This document shows positions 24,553-36,544 of a stretch of 64,000 bases of DNA, in pieces. The stretch is from Colocasia esculenta (Eukaryota > Streptophyta > Magnoliopsida > Alismatales > Araceae): positions 166,525,941-166,589,940 of the forward strand of contig CM024755.1 of the NCBI GenBank assembly GCA_014218235.1, written 5' to 3'. A model generated the notes under the pieces. It did not search any database and had not been told where the DNA came from. It saw nothing but the letters and a program-made list of their open reading frames with translations. Position 1 is the stretch's first letter, and each line of letters starts with the position of its first letter. Made by a program: the position numbers and the translations under genes.

Positions 24553-26137
24553 AATATTCAAGCCTAAAAACTCATAAAAAATGAGGGAATCTTTACTGCC
24601 AAGGGGAAGGCAGCACCCCCATGATGGATTGGAGGGCTGTCAGTCCCATTTAGAAGCACCAACAAGAAATGGACATTGATTTGTCCACCGTTGGGCGCCG
24701 CCCCCAAACCCACATTCAGGTGAGTCGGCGGGGTCCCTTCAAAGATGAAGCAGCAGAAACGCAGTAATGAGGGGGTTCCTCTTGGGAAGAAGACCCAAAT
24801 CTCTTATAAAAAAAAGGATGCATGGGGAAGGGGCCATGTACTTGCACAATAAATGAACAAAAAGAGAACATTCACATCATATATAATAAAGAAAGACATC
24901 ATATCAATTTGTCTCATGCATCTCATAACTTTAAAGGGGGCAATAAATGCCCATCACATACACATGTGAGAGTGGGAAGAGACATTAAAGAAAAAGGAAG
25001 CTTGATTAGACAAGAGATGGGGAGGGGAAGAGAGAAGTACAAAGAAAAGGCAAAGAAGAATGAGGGAAAGAGGGGTGGCGATGACTCCTTCTCTTGAGAG
25101 CCCTCTTCTTTTCTCTTTCTCTTGCACACCTTTTGAGGAGAAGGAAGAGAACCCTTCAAGGCTTCCTCTCTCTCTCACGTTTCTCTTCCTTGGGGAAGAG
25201 GAACCAACCTCCTCTTCTTCTCTTCTTGGAAACCACGAATAGCCCCCTTCTCTTGCCTCTTTTTCTCTTACTCTTCCCCTTTTTTCTGCCTTGGAAGAAC
25301 TAGAACGAAAAGCCCCTTTTTGCTGGCCCTTCTCCCTTGCCCCTTGCGCAAGAAATGTCTTTTTAAGGGGATGGAAAAATCTCCTTTACCTCTTTGCTCT
25401 CCAATTTTTCTTCTATTTTCTTTGAGGGCAGTTGACTGTGGGATTGTGCATTTGGGCCTCATGTGTTGTGTGTTTTGGACCTGCACTTTTGAGCTACATA
25501 TCTTATGCATATGGACCTACACAAGACTACACATGAGCCTCATCTTTTCATATTTTTTTTAGACATCCATGTCCCATCACTCGATCCATCCTAAGATCTT
25601 CGCAGTTGCGACCTCGCGTACGTATATACGATAGATATTATGTAGCTTTTGAGCATCTAGTCCCCTGTCGGGCATCCAGGCCGGAGGACGTGTGTGCCAC
25701 TTTGAATGTGGCGATCGAGTTTGGTGGATGTAGCCTTTATGTAGTACTATACATATTAAGTTTAGAGGCCTTGAATCGTTTGGGGCATAATTAGTCGAAG
25801 CAGTTTATTGGATGGAACTAGTAATATGGTATCAGTTGTATTTTATTATTTTGATTCAATCAACTTAAAAAATATTAAATTTTAATTTAAAAAAGAAATA
25901 AATAGGGATTGTGTAGAACTGTGTAGAAATAAATGGGATCTGACGTTCACATCTGGTATGTGTAAACGTTTGCACCGGCCCGCTACAACACTCTCGTGAA
26001 TAATTAAGGATATAGAGTTGGCGGCTGTATGGACGATGGGCGTTGAGGAGGCCACGCAAAGATTCTTGTGCGATTGCGTGCAGCAAGCTTCATAGCACTG
26101 GTCATGAGATGATACATGTGTCACGACGCTAGTACCG
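24553..26137. other. Unassigned DNA between CACTA copies A and D
   Basis: No recognisable protein or RNA gene. It contains a purine-rich to pyrimidine-rich switch at 24990-25310 (GA-rich, then CT-rich), which keeps several short frames open by composition only. Nothing else can be supported. Confidence 0.6.
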
Positions 26138-26154
26138 GATACGAAAAGTATGAT

Positions 26155-26412
26155 ATGTAGACGGCTGAAAGCCGTCTACAAAAATCACAAAACTGTCTAC
26201 AAAAGGTTTCATAGACGGCTATGCAACCGTTTATAGATCCGTTAACTAAAATATCGTCTACAAAAGATACGTGGATGGTTATTTGAGCAGTCTACAAAAG
26301 TTATATAAGTAGACGGTTCTACAGCCGTCTATGTACATATGTAGACGGCTATTATAGTCGTCTAAGCCGTCTACAAAATATATATATATGTAGACAGCTA
26401 CTATAAACGTCT

Positions 26413-26462
<50 letters not shown>

Positions 26463-26640
26463 GATGGCCATAAAAGCTGTCTACAAATAAATTATATGTA
26501 GACGGCACCATAACCGTCTACAACAAAATTATACGTACACGGCTATTATAAACGTCTACAAAAAATTTATATGTCGACGGCTACTGTAAACGTCTACATA
26601 TAATTTGTTTGTAGATGACTAAAGGAGCCGTCTACATATC
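26155..26640. repeat. Left subterminal repeats of copy D
   Basis: GTAGACGGCT and AGCCGTCTAC motifs recur about every 20-40 bp in both orientations. A (TA)n tract of about 38 bp interrupts them at 26422-26459. Confidence 0.88.
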
Positions 26641-27149
26641 TCTTATTTACATAAAAAAAAATATCAAAAGACCAACAACTGGGTCATTGATTCCAAATAA
26701 ACTGCACTCTTAGATCGGAAATTGAGAGGACTTTGGACTACATCACAGATTCACATCCACACCATCACTGCCATGTTAGCATTCCAGAATCCACCCATTT
26801 GAAACGGCTCAAAATTCTACGTTATGTCATTTGATCATTTTTACGATCCATTCCAACATCAACTTCCGAAATTTTGGTAAGAATCTGCTGGAAACTTATC
26901 CCTGACCCATAAGTATGCTAAAATGTAGAAGTAAGTGCACCTGTAGATTTGTGTAATTACTTGAAGAAAACAAATCCTCTAAATATCCACCTCTCCTTGC
27001 AAGATACACATGGATTTAAGTTGTTGGTCTTTCAGAACCAATGCGAAGACTGAGAGAAAGAGAAGGTAACAAATGCGAAGATTGATTCATCAAAAACCAA
27101 CTGTATCCATACTCCAACATACCCACCAAGCAACAAATGTTTAGTCCTA

Positions 27150-27253
27150 TTTAGATTATGCCAATCTTGTTTGGCGACGTCCAAAGCATCGTAGTCTGGG
27201 GTCAGCCTCACATAAGCCTTCTTCGTCCTGTCGGGACTGAGAAATCCCTCCAC
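27150..27253 (-). pseudogene. RPL23A: Captured 3' fragment of ribosomal protein uL23 (RPL23A) gene
   Basis: The minus strand encodes TKKAYVRLTPDYDALDVA, the conserved C-terminus of plant 60S ribosomal protein L23a, which binds 25S rRNA near the exit tunnel. The native reading ends a few codons later, but here one extra A (near 27169) shifts the frame, so the normal terminator is missed. The bases coding the expected last residues and stop are still readable in the shifted frame. The match starts abruptly after GGATTTCTCAG, which resembles a splice acceptor, so the piece probably begins at an exon edge or still carries intron sequence. It lies inside CACTA copy D, as expected for transduplication of host genes. 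Not functional. Confidence 0.85.
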
Positions 27254-27592
27254 CCACCGTCAGCAAAGAACAAGACCCTAGAATGAGCCTCGCTACTCTT
27301 GAAGCGCAAGAAGTTGCGGACCAAGGTGGCCTCGCTTCCAAGACCCAGGGTTTGCAGAGCTACAGCCTGACCTCGGGGTTGCTGGCCGCTGCTTCCGGCG
27401 ACCGTGCACTTGGGGCCGGCGGAGGAGGCAGTGTCGTCGAAGGGAGACTCATGGACGACCGCAGCGGCGACGCCGGGACGGAGAGGGGCCCTTGCGCGTC
27501 GCTGTAGATTTCTTGAAGCATCCTGTCACGTTCACGGACGAAGGTAGCGAGGAACAACAGCAACCTTCAGGCGAGGCAGTCAAGGTAGTGCA
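27254..27592 (-). other. GC-rich captured sequence upstream of the RPL23A fragment (origin uncertain)
   Basis: On the minus strand an open stretch reads LVRNFLRFKSSEAHSRVLFF and then ADGGWRDF, which resembles the start of the WWE domain of plant RCD1/SRO proteins (a weak match from memory). Further upstream, MLQEIYSDAQGPLS and a Pro/Ser/Ala-rich run are open in another frame. GC content is well above that of the surrounding AT-rich transposon DNA, so it looks like host coding sequence. The gene identity is not settled. Confidence 0.4.
27588..27592. repeat. Left target-site duplication GTGCA of the copia element
   Basis: GTGCA precedes the left LTR and is repeated at 34438-34442 after the right LTR. 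Confidence 0.97.
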
Positions 27593-27950
27593 TGTTGGAG
27601 CATGTGCACATACCTATAGCGGAAGCGGAATCCATGACGGTGCAACCACGAGGAGGAAGATGACGAACCAAATGCTGGAGGAGACGACCGTAACCCCACG
27701 GGAGTCTCTCTGATTTCCTCTCTCTATGTCACTAGATGCCTTCTCTATCTATGGGGAAGACTGACCATATATAGAGAGGAGGGACCAGTCCAAGAGATGC
27801 CTTATTGGGCTCCCACCCATAACAGGAACCCATGGGCCACATATGGGTTAGGCCCATAAAATATCCTTTTGACTAGACCGGAAGCGTGCATCCTTTATGT
27901 GTAGCCTAAACTTGATAAGTGGACCACTTTAGTTGGGTCCAAACCCAACA
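27593..27950 (-). repeat. 3' LTR of the copia element (left side)
   Basis: 358 bp with ends TGTTGGAGCATG and CCAAACCCAACA on the plus strand. The element reads right to left, so this is its downstream LTR. Confidence 0.95.
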
Positions 27951-27962
27951 TTCTCCCACTTG
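27951..27962 (-). other. Polypurine tract of the copia element
   Basis: Minus strand CAAGTGGGAGAA abuts the LTR start TGTTGGG. Confidence 0.85.
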
Positions 27963-28442
27963 GTCCATCTTATCATAAACATCATCAAAAATTTTCTTTC
28001 GAAAATATTCATATATAACACATATATAATTTTGAAAAGACTTTTGAAAATTTTGATTTCATTGGGCTACACATGTAAAGAAAACCGATATGCGCGCGCA
28101 ATATGAAACATAAAACCACACGCTATTCCAGTCAAAGGATCTGTAAGTCCAAATTGCAAAAAATCAAATGATATGAGTCATGGCGGCAAATACATTTAGT
28201 CGTGTACCACCTTCCATGTACTACAGTATCACCAACTTTCCAAAACTGAACACTATATCTGGCACTGTAAACAAACTAAAACCTGATGTCTGTCTGCTGG
28301 TCACCACACACACACACGTGTATGCATTCTACCAATTACAAACCAGAACAAGTGCATATAACAAATGCAATGGGCAGAAAACAAATAGAGAATCATGATC
28401 TAAAAGTGAACACGAATAACTATAGTGTCACAACTGTAAATG

Positions 28443-30167
28443 TCACAACATATTGAGGGAATTGACAAGCCCCATCCGAGTCACATGGCTACAAAAAGTG
28501 CTAGCAGGTAGTCCTTTAGTGAGAGGGTCAGCTACCATGAGACTGGTCTCAATATGCTCAAAGGACACATCATGATTTCTCAGTCTATCTCTAAGAACAA
28601 AATACTTTATATCCAAGGCTCTACCACCCTTGGATGCCTTATTGTTCTTAGAGTAGAAAACCGCAGCGGAGTTGTCACAGTAGATCTTCATTGGCTTAGC
28701 AATGAAGTCCACAAATGGCAAAGCTGTGACCAAATTTCGCAACTGAATGGTCTGTCCACTAGCCTCATAACAAGCAATAAACTCTGCCACCATGGTGGAA
28801 GTTGCTATGATACTTTGCTTCTCACTGCACCAACTTACAGCTCCCCCTGCCAAGAGGAAGATGTAACATGAAGTAGACTTCCTAGTATCAAGACAACCAC
28901 CATAGTCAGCATCATAGCCAATGACCTCCAATTGATCTGATCTCCTGAATGTGAGCATGTAGTCCATAGTGCCTCTGAGATATCGCATGACCTTCTTGGC
29001 AGCCTTCCAATGATCCATGTCTAGGTTACTCTGGTACCGACTGAGCATACCCACAGCAAAAGCAATGTCTGGACGTGTACAAGTCTTCAAGTACATCAGG
29101 CTCCAAACTGCTAAAGCATAAGGAATTGGCTTCATCTGCTTCCTTTCAAGGTCATTCTTGGGACACTGAAATTTATTGAATTTATCTCCTTTAAGTATTG
29201 GTGCCTTATCGGGTGAACATGATTGCATAATGAACCTCTCCAAGATCTTTGAGATGTAAGCCTTTTGAGAAAGACCAAGAGTGCCTGAGGGTCTATCTCT
29301 GGTGATCTCAATGCCAAGCACATAGCAGGCATCACCCATATCCTTCATCTCAAAATTCTTAGACAATAAAACCTTTGTTTCATGCAACAAAATAAGATCA
29401 CTACTGGCGAGCAGAATGTCATCCACATACAAAAGCAAGATAATGAACTGACTCCCACTGACCTTTAAGTAGAGGCATTCGTCAATGACGTTCTCCTTAA
29501 ACCCAAAGGACAAAACTTTCTCATTAAACTTGAGAAACCACTGGCGGGAGGCGTGGTTAAGCCCGTAAATAGATTTCTTTAGCTTGCACACCATGTGTTC
29601 TTTTCCTTCAACATGAAACCCTTGAGGTTGTTCCATATACACTTCTTCATTTAGGTCCCCATTGAGAAATATTATTTTCACATCCATCTGATGTAGCTCA
29701 AGATCAAAATGAGCCACCAAGGCCATGACCATCCTAAATGAGAGCTTTTTACTCACTGGAGAAAAGGTCTCATTGTAGTCAATGCCTTCCCTTTGACTAA
29801 AACCCTTAGCTACCAATCTGGCTTTATGTCGTTCAACTTTACCTTTAGAGTCCACTTTAGTCTTGAATATCCATTTACATCCAACACGTTTGGACCCTTT
29901 AGGCAAGTCAACAAGCTCCCAGACCTAATTTTTAGCCATAGCGTCAACCTCTTCTTTCATGGCTTCCAACCAATAGGTAGACTTTTCATTATTTATGGCC
30001 TGTGAAAATGACACGGGATCATCAATGCTACCCCTATCAACACTATCCTCCTGAAGATATACCACAAAGTCATCAGATATAGCAGGTCTTTTAACCCTTT
30101 TGGATCTACACAACATTGGCCCATGATCTACCTGTGGAGGTGGTAGGCCTATTGGCCCTTGATCCAC
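28443..30167 (-). pseudogene. Copia reverse transcriptase and RNase H
   Basis: Reads from RSKRVKRPAISDDFVVYLQE through the RT motifs (GCKWIFKTKVDSKGKVERHK, LVAKGFSQREGIDYNETFSP, the catalytic LLYVDDILLAS near 29400) into RNase H (YDADYGGCLDTRKSTS; IYCDNSAAV). Copia RT copies the element RNA into DNA. One in-frame TAG at 29925-29927 lies just before the RT start (AKN-stop-VWELV). Downstream of it 487 codons are open to TAA near 28443. The integrase frame upstream is different, so the polyprotein is broken. Confidence 0.93.
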
Positions 30168-32115
30168 CTGTGGAGATGGATTGCATATAGCTCACAAAAG
30201 GTTTCCTACCACACCACAACTCATAAGGAGTTTTAGGAGTAGCCTTCGTTGGAACCTTGTTCAGAATATGTGCAGCTGTCTTTATGGCCTCTCCCCACAA
30301 TGATAAAGGAAGAGTCGAATGACTAAGCATTGTCCTGACCATTTCTTTAAGCGTTCGGTTCCTTCTTTCAGCAACTCCATTTTGGTACGGACTGCCAGGC
30401 ATAGTGTACTGAGCCACAATGCCTTCCTCTTTAAGGAACCTAGCTAATGGTCCTAGCCTTTGACCCATCTCGGTATATCTTCCATAGTATTCACCACCTC
30501 TATCTGACCTGACTACTTTGATAACCTTTCCTGACTGTCTCTCTACTTCCTTCTTAAAATCCTTAAAGACATTAAAGACATCTGCCTTTTCAAGAAGTAA
30601 GTAGAGATACATGTATCTAGAGTAGTCATCTATAAAGGTAACAAAATACTTTTGTCCAGTTAGACAGGGTGAAAAGGGACCACAAATGTCAGTGTGTATA
30701 ATCTCTAATGTTTCTGAACTTCTAGTGGCATCCTTATTCGGCGAGTGTGTAAGTTTTCCTTTAATGCAATCTACACACGTATCAAAGTCAGTGAAATCTA
30801 AAGAGTGTAGAACACCTTCTCCCACTAACTTCTTCAGCCTCTTTATGGAGATATGACCTAGTCTCCTATGCCACAACATTGATGAGTTTTCATTTATTCT
30901 ACCATCCTTATTGCCAACTGTATTATGCAGGGAATAATGGGATTGTTCAACCATATGATCAAGACACATTTTATATAAACCATCAACTAATAAACCAGTA
31001 CTAATTACAACTGAATCCTTGATAATCCTAAGAGAGGAGTTTCCAAAAGAGAAAGTAAACCCTCTCATATCAAGTTTTGATACTGAAATTAAATTTCTAG
31101 AAAAAGATGGAACATAGAATGTGTCCTCCAGATCAAGAACAAATCTAGGTGCTAAAGTAAGTCTATAAGTCCCTACAGCCTTCACTTGTGAGCGTGTCTT
31201 ATTCCTCGAAAGGATGCTTTGTTCACCCTGATGTGGAGGCCTTTGGAATAGGAACCCCTGCATAGATTTGGCAATATGAATAGTAGAACCAGAATCAACC
31301 CACAAAGTACTTTCAGGAACATCTACCAAATGAGATTCATGACAAACATAGGATGAGAGATTACCTCTACTTTTCTTTTCCAGCCATGCCTTGTACTTTA
31401 CACAATCTTTCTTTAGATGTCCAGCTTGACAGCAGAAGAAACATTTGCCAATTTTGCCTTCTCTCTTCTTCTTCTTGCCCTTTTTCTGAACATTCTTGCC
31501 CTTCTTAGCTTGAGCATTTCCTTTATGAAAGGTAAAATTAACCTGATTCCTTTCCCCCTTCAATCTCTCTTCCTCCTGAACACACATGGTCATCAACTCA
31601 TTCGGTGACCAATTCACTTTATGTGTGTTATATGAGATTTTGAAAGCCTCATAGTCACTAGGAAGAGAGTTGAGGATAAAATGCACTAAGAAAGTATCAG
31701 ATATGGTAACTTCCATGGCATTCAGCTGGGCTGCAATATCTCTCATCATCATGATATGCTCTCTAATACTGCCACTACCAGTGTATTTCATTGAGGAAAG
31801 TCTAGCCATTAAGGTGTTGGCCTTTGCCTTGTCAGAAGTGACAAATTGTTCCTCAATAGCCTTTAGAAATCCACCAGCAGTCTTCTGCTCTGGGATTGAT
31901 CTTTTGTTTGGACTTACATGCCCTTGAAGGAACAGTAAGCACAAACAGTTGGACCTCTCCCACTTCTCATAGAAGCTTTTCTGTTCTACTGTGCTCTCGA
32001 CAGTGAGCTCAGTAGGCTGTTCATCTCTGAGAGCAATATCAAGATCCATATACCCTAAGGCAAACATTACTCTTTGTTTCCATTCAGTGAAATTTGTCCC
32101 AGTCAAATAAGGCAC
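30106..32115 (-). pseudogene. Copia gag, protease and integrase
   Basis: The gag (UBN2-type) begins near PYLTGTNFTEWKQRVMF. A zinc knuckle CFFCCQAGHLKKDC lies around residue 225, protease LWVDSGSTIHIAKS around 280, a pre-integrase WHRRLGHISIKRLKKL, and integrase core motifs HTDICGPFSP, FIDDYSRYMYLYLL and SDRGGEYYG with PYQNGVAERRNRTLKE. The true ATG is not clear: the frame is open upstream of 32115 to about 32150, where TTTCAG could be an intron acceptor. After GRKPFVSYMQS the sequence jumps into unrelated residues (SISTGGSRANRP), so the integrase C-terminus and the linker to RT are deleted. Confidence 0.9.
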
Positions 32116-32159
32116 TTGACTTGAGAAAGGTGCAAAGAGTGGAGAAGCAGCTGAAACAC

Positions 32160-33390
32160 AAATTACATGCTCACATAAAAATGGCTATTATAACTGAAGC
32201 AAGTTATGAGGCATAAAATAAAACTTCTAGTGGACAAATTGATGATAAAACTACAATGCACACTTTGATATCAAGAAAATTGCACCTTTGGGTACTAGAA
32301 TTTTCAAGAGTCTCCATGCATACAATAATATTCTATCCTACTTATGTCACGAACATGAAGTACTCCTTTGGGAGTTAAACTCTACTTCAAAGCCATAAGA
32401 ACAAAATTAAACTTTTATCACATAATATGACATCATTAACCTTTAAAGAAATACTCTATCATTCTCTATGCATATAGGCCACTTTGGTGGTCAACTTATA
32501 CACTTTGAATAATAAAATGTCTCTTTCCATAAATTGATGTCAACATGCATGCTTACATTATATGCTATTAACTATCTTAAGGGGCTCAAATTTATCGTTC
32601 CTCATGGTTAGTGCCACTTTGGTGATCTACCTAAACACTTGGATATGAAAAATTATCCTCCAAATATCACAACAAGAACCTTAAATGTAAGCAAGGGCAT
32701 ATACACAGAATTATTGCAGTTTGAAATTTAGAGATATAAATGCATGCAAATAACAAAATGGAGGTCACATAGCACAAAAAATATCTCTAATAATACTGCA
32801 ACAATTAAAAGTGCATAAACAATCTTTAAATAGGCTAAACATCCATCAAATGGGGCATGAAACATGAGTTATAGCCTTTTGTTGCATAAATACCCCCGCT
32901 ATTTGCATAAATATCCACTGTATTGCAAACATATCTTTTCAATTTTATTCCTGTGTCCTAACTGTTCGCAGAACTGTCCCTATATCCGTTAATAGCCATT
33001 AATGGGCCTAGAATAGTCCAAAAGGACTTAATGGATCCTAATAAGGATACTCAATAATAGATATTAAAAGATAGGAACAAAATAACATTTAAGTAAACAG
33101 TTTTAAGACTTATTGGATACAGATAAAATAAAAGATGCTTCTAGGTATAAGTGCAAATCAGATTCGGATCCTTAATGGTATCCGAAGTTGGATCTTAAAT
33201 GGATCCATAACAGACCCAATATCCAAAATCGAACCAATTATCCAATATCCAAATTTAAAGCCCCAAAATCCAGATCTAATAAGAAATGGATCCACAACTT
33301 AATAAACAGGGGTGTTAACATAAATATGTAAAATTAGGAGTGTAAAAGGGTCAAAGACCCATCTTCTTCCTCACCCCAACACCCTCCCTG
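32160..33390. other. AT-rich leader of the copia element, non-coding
   Basis: About 1.2 kb between the gag region and the GC-rich block. No open frame of interest and no recognised motif. Confidence 0.6.
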
Positions 33391-33399
33391 TAACATCCC

Positions 33400-34000
33400 C
33401 ATTGCAATTGTTCGGAGGGAGGAGAAACCGTCATAGCAGGGAAGGGACACGTCGGCGGCGGTCAGATCCCCGCTGGCCGGAGAGGACACCGGCGGCGTCG
33501 TCCGGCATGGATCCCCAGTGCAGCGAGCGGCGTCCCGCGCTGCAAACCCCCCTGTGCAGTGCTCAGCGCTGGTGGCTCGCCAGGGCGGGCCCAGCGCAGT
33601 GGCCTGCGCGGCCCCCGCTGCCCGCGCAAGGGCCGCGGGTCGCGCAGCGGTCGCGGGTTGCGCGCCAGCCGCGGCCGCCTAGCCACCGCGCCCATGAGGC
33701 GAGCGTAGGTCCCCCCCCCCTTTGTCGCGCTTTGCACGCGGGAGAGCGGCGGCCTGCCGTGGCTAGCGCCCACCCAACGACGGGCCTGCGCCGCGTGCCC
33801 ACCGCGCCCGCGCATGCAGCACCCAGCGCGCGTGGGGTCGCGCGCCAGTGCCAGCGGGTTCTGTCTGCGGGTGGACCACCGCGCGCAGTGGCCTTCCCTC
33901 CGCGCCGCGCTCAGTGCAGCAGAAGGCCGCACTATGGCGGGCTAGCCGCCTACTACCTGGCGGCCGATCTGCGCTGCGTCCGGCGAACCCAGGCACACCT
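33400..34000. other. GC-rich island inside the copia leader
   Basis: About 600 bp of very GC-rich sequence (long runs of GCGCG and CCGCG, poly-C at 33711-33720) between an AT-rich leader and the primer site. Frames are open in several registers on both strands for compositional reasons. I recognise no protein. It may be captured host exon or 5' region sequence, or an expanded leader. Confidence 0.55.
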
Positions 34001-34084
34001 TAAGCGCATGGCGATGAACATCTCCTACTCCGACTGGTAAGGGATGAAACGAACAAACATCGAAGCCCAGAGAATCCGACACGG

Positions 34085-34096
34085 GCTCTGATACCA
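34085..34096 (-). other. Primer-binding site of the copia element
   Basis: Minus strand TGGTATCAGAGC, separated by two bases from the LTR at 34099. This is the initiator-Met tRNA complement. Confidence 0.95.
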
Positions 34097-34098
34097 CA

Positions 34099-34437
34099 TG
34101 TTGGAGCATGTGCGCATACCTGTAGCGGAAGCGGAATCCATGACGGTGCAACCACGAGAAGGAAGACGACGAATGCCAAATGCTAGAGGAGACGACCGTA
34201 ACCCCACGGGAGTCTCCCTGGTTTCCTCTCTCTATGTCACTGGATGCCTGACCATATATAGAGAGGAGGGATCAGTCCAAGAGATGTCTTATTGGGCTCC
34301 CACCCATAATAGGAACCCATGGGCCACATTTGGGTTAGGCCCATAAAATATCCTTTTGAGTAGACCGGAAGCGTGCATCCTTTATGTGTAGCCCAAACCT
34401 GATAAGTGGACCACTTTAGTTGGGTCTGAACCCAACA
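34099..34437 (-). repeat. 5' LTR of the copia element (right side)
   Basis: 339 bp, TGTTGGAGCATG to GAACCCAACA on the plus strand. Compared with the left LTR it lacks about 20 bp after GATGCCT. Confidence 0.95.
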
Positions 34438-34442
34438 GTGCA
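34438..34442. repeat. Right target-site duplication GTGCA of the copia element
   Basis: Identical to 27588-27592. Confidence 0.97.
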
Positions 34443-34469
34443 GACATGGCGGCGGCAGCGATGGCCATA

Positions 34470-34950
34470 GGGGGGTCGCAGTGGCTCGATGGAGGAGGCG
34501 AGGGCACTGCTGCCGCTTCTCTCAACCTTCCGGTTGCAGGCGGAAGAAGAGAGGGGGAAGGGGAGGTAAAAAAGAAATGGGAATTGGGGGGTCGCGGTGG
34601 CCTGGCAGAGGAGGCGAGGGCACTACTGTCACTGCTCTCAACCTTCCGGTTGCAGACGGAGGAAGAGAGGGGGAAGGGGAGGTAAAAAAGAAATGGGAAT
34701 TGGGGGGTCGCAGTGGCCCGACGGAGGAGGCGAGGGCACTGCTGCCGCTGCTCTCAACCTTCCGGTTGCAGACGGAGGAAGAGAAGGGGAAGGGGAGGCA
34801 AAAAAGAAATGGGAATTGGGGCTAAGTTGGGGGTGGGGAGGACGGTTTTGATGCCGGGATGCAAAACATTGGGGCGGGGAGGGCGGTTTCGATGGCGGGA
34901 TGGGAAAAATTGGGGACAGGGATGGCGGTTTCGATGGCGGGATGGGAAAA
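34470..34950. repeat. GC-rich tandem repeats in copy D (3 x about 117 bp, then 3 x about 45 bp)
   Basis: Units starting near 34470, 34586 and 34703 share GGGGGTCGC, GAGGAGGCGAGGGCACT, CTCTCAACCTTCCGGTTGCA and GGGAAGGGGAGG. A period of about 117 bp keeps all frames open across copies, so the apparent proteins are artefacts. A second run (34830-34950) repeats GGCGGTTTCGATGGCGGGAT at about 45-50 bp. Continuous with the GC-rich piece left of the copia element. Confidence 0.85.
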
Positions 34951-34959
34951 ATTGGGTGA

Positions 34960-36036
34960 AATCTCCAATTATATTTGTTAATATTTATGTTTTTTATTAT
35001 ATATTTAATTATATTATATAAAGTTAATTAAATTTGTCTATATTTATTTACATTTGTTTACATATATTTATATATTTAAATATTTTAACAATATATATTT
35101 AATTATACATACTAAGTATATATATTTATATATAATTTTTATATATTCAATTATAGTGTATATATTTATTCAGAGTTAACTACATTCTTTTAACTTTTTA
35201 TCTACCATGGAAGACAATCAATCTTAATTATATTTATTTGAAAGTTAGCCTAAATATATATAATCGAGATTAATTATTTTTTTTATTTTTAGGTAATTTT
35301 GAGGCCGGGTGGGGGTGATGCAAGCGTTGCTGGAGGCCGGAGAGGAAAGCGAGGATATAGATATTTATATACGTATATATATATATATACATAGATATAA
35401 AAATACAAAGAATATAGATACATAAAATAGATATATACATAGACATAGATATATGTACATAGAATATATATACATATATATATATATTCCTATTATTAGT
35501 ATTTATAATATGAAGATCTATTATTAGTTAAATATTATTTTGTGTTATTAGAATTTAAAATATTAAGATCATAGATATAGAAAGAGATCTATATATTATA
35601 CATAAATATATAGATACATAGAATATATATATATATATTATATATATATATTAGTATATATAATATGATGATATATTATTAGTTAAATATTATTTTATGT
35701 TATTAGTATTTAAAATATTAAGATCACAAATATAGAAATATATCTATATATTATACATAAATATATAGATACATAGAATACATATATATATATAGATAAA
35801 TATATATAGATATCATATATAAATATATAGATATAAATATAGATAGATACATAAACTATAAATAAACAAAAAAGACATATATATAGAGATATATTTATAT
35901 ATATTATATACAGATATATAGATATAGATATACATAGATATATAAACTATAAAAAAATATTTATTCATTTATATATATATAGATCTATATATACATAGAT
36001 ATATAGATACACAGAATATATAGTATAGAGATAGAC

Positions 36037-36089
<53 letters not shown>

Positions 36090-36540
36090 TATATTATGTA
36101 TGTATAGATACATATATTGAGATATATATATATATATATTTTACATAGATATATAGATATAGACATATAGATGTATAGATATATATAGATATACATAGAC
36201 ACATAGATATATAGATACATAGATACATAGATTATATATATATACATAGGTACATAGATAGATATAGATTCGATATTATCTTCTTCAAATTGTTCTTCCT
36301 CATATACTTCGTCAATAATATTTTTAACTTCGCACCCTTAAGTCTTGTAAATTTGAGTCAAACATATATATATAGGTGTATATATGTAAGTGTAGATAAA
36401 TATATATGTAAATATCGATATATATGTACATATATGATATAGATATTATATATATATATATACACTATATATATACATAGATGTATGGATATATGTAAGT
36501 ATTGATATTATATGTATAAATGGAGAAAATATTTATTTGA
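34960..36540. repeat. AT-rich microsatellite tract (TATATA, ATAGATATA)
   Basis: About 1.6 kb dominated by TA dinucleotides, ATAGATAC and TACATAGA units. No gene. The Tyr/Ile-rich open frame on the minus strand is a product of TA repeats. Confidence 0.9.
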
Positions 36541-36544
36541 GAGC

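Larger units (their letters stand above)
27593..34437 (-). mobile_element. Ty1/copia LTR retrotransposon, minus strand, defective
   Basis: Short LTRs (27593-27950, 358 bp; 34099-34437, 339 bp) with TG...CA ends, perfect GTGCA duplications, a methionine-tRNA primer site and a purine tract. Integrase precedes reverse transcriptase, which defines the copia order. LTRs differ by a run of about 20 bp near 27740 absent from the right copy, plus scattered substitutions. The pol region has lost the segment between integrase and RT and carries a stop, so it is not autonomous. It is inserted within the captured GC-rich gene piece of CACTA copy D. Confidence 0.95.

Noticed and set aside
33402..34040. 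212-codon Arg/Pro/Ala-rich frame and its antisense partners
   Set aside because: GC-rich composition removes stop codons in every frame. No recognisable protein.
34446..34851. Overlapping 79-114-codon frames
   Set aside because: Tandem units of about 117 bp keep the frames open. No domain and not conserved in the flanks.
35969..36247. Tyr/Ile-rich 92-codon frame on the minus strand
   Set aside because: Pure TA/TACATA microsatellite translation.
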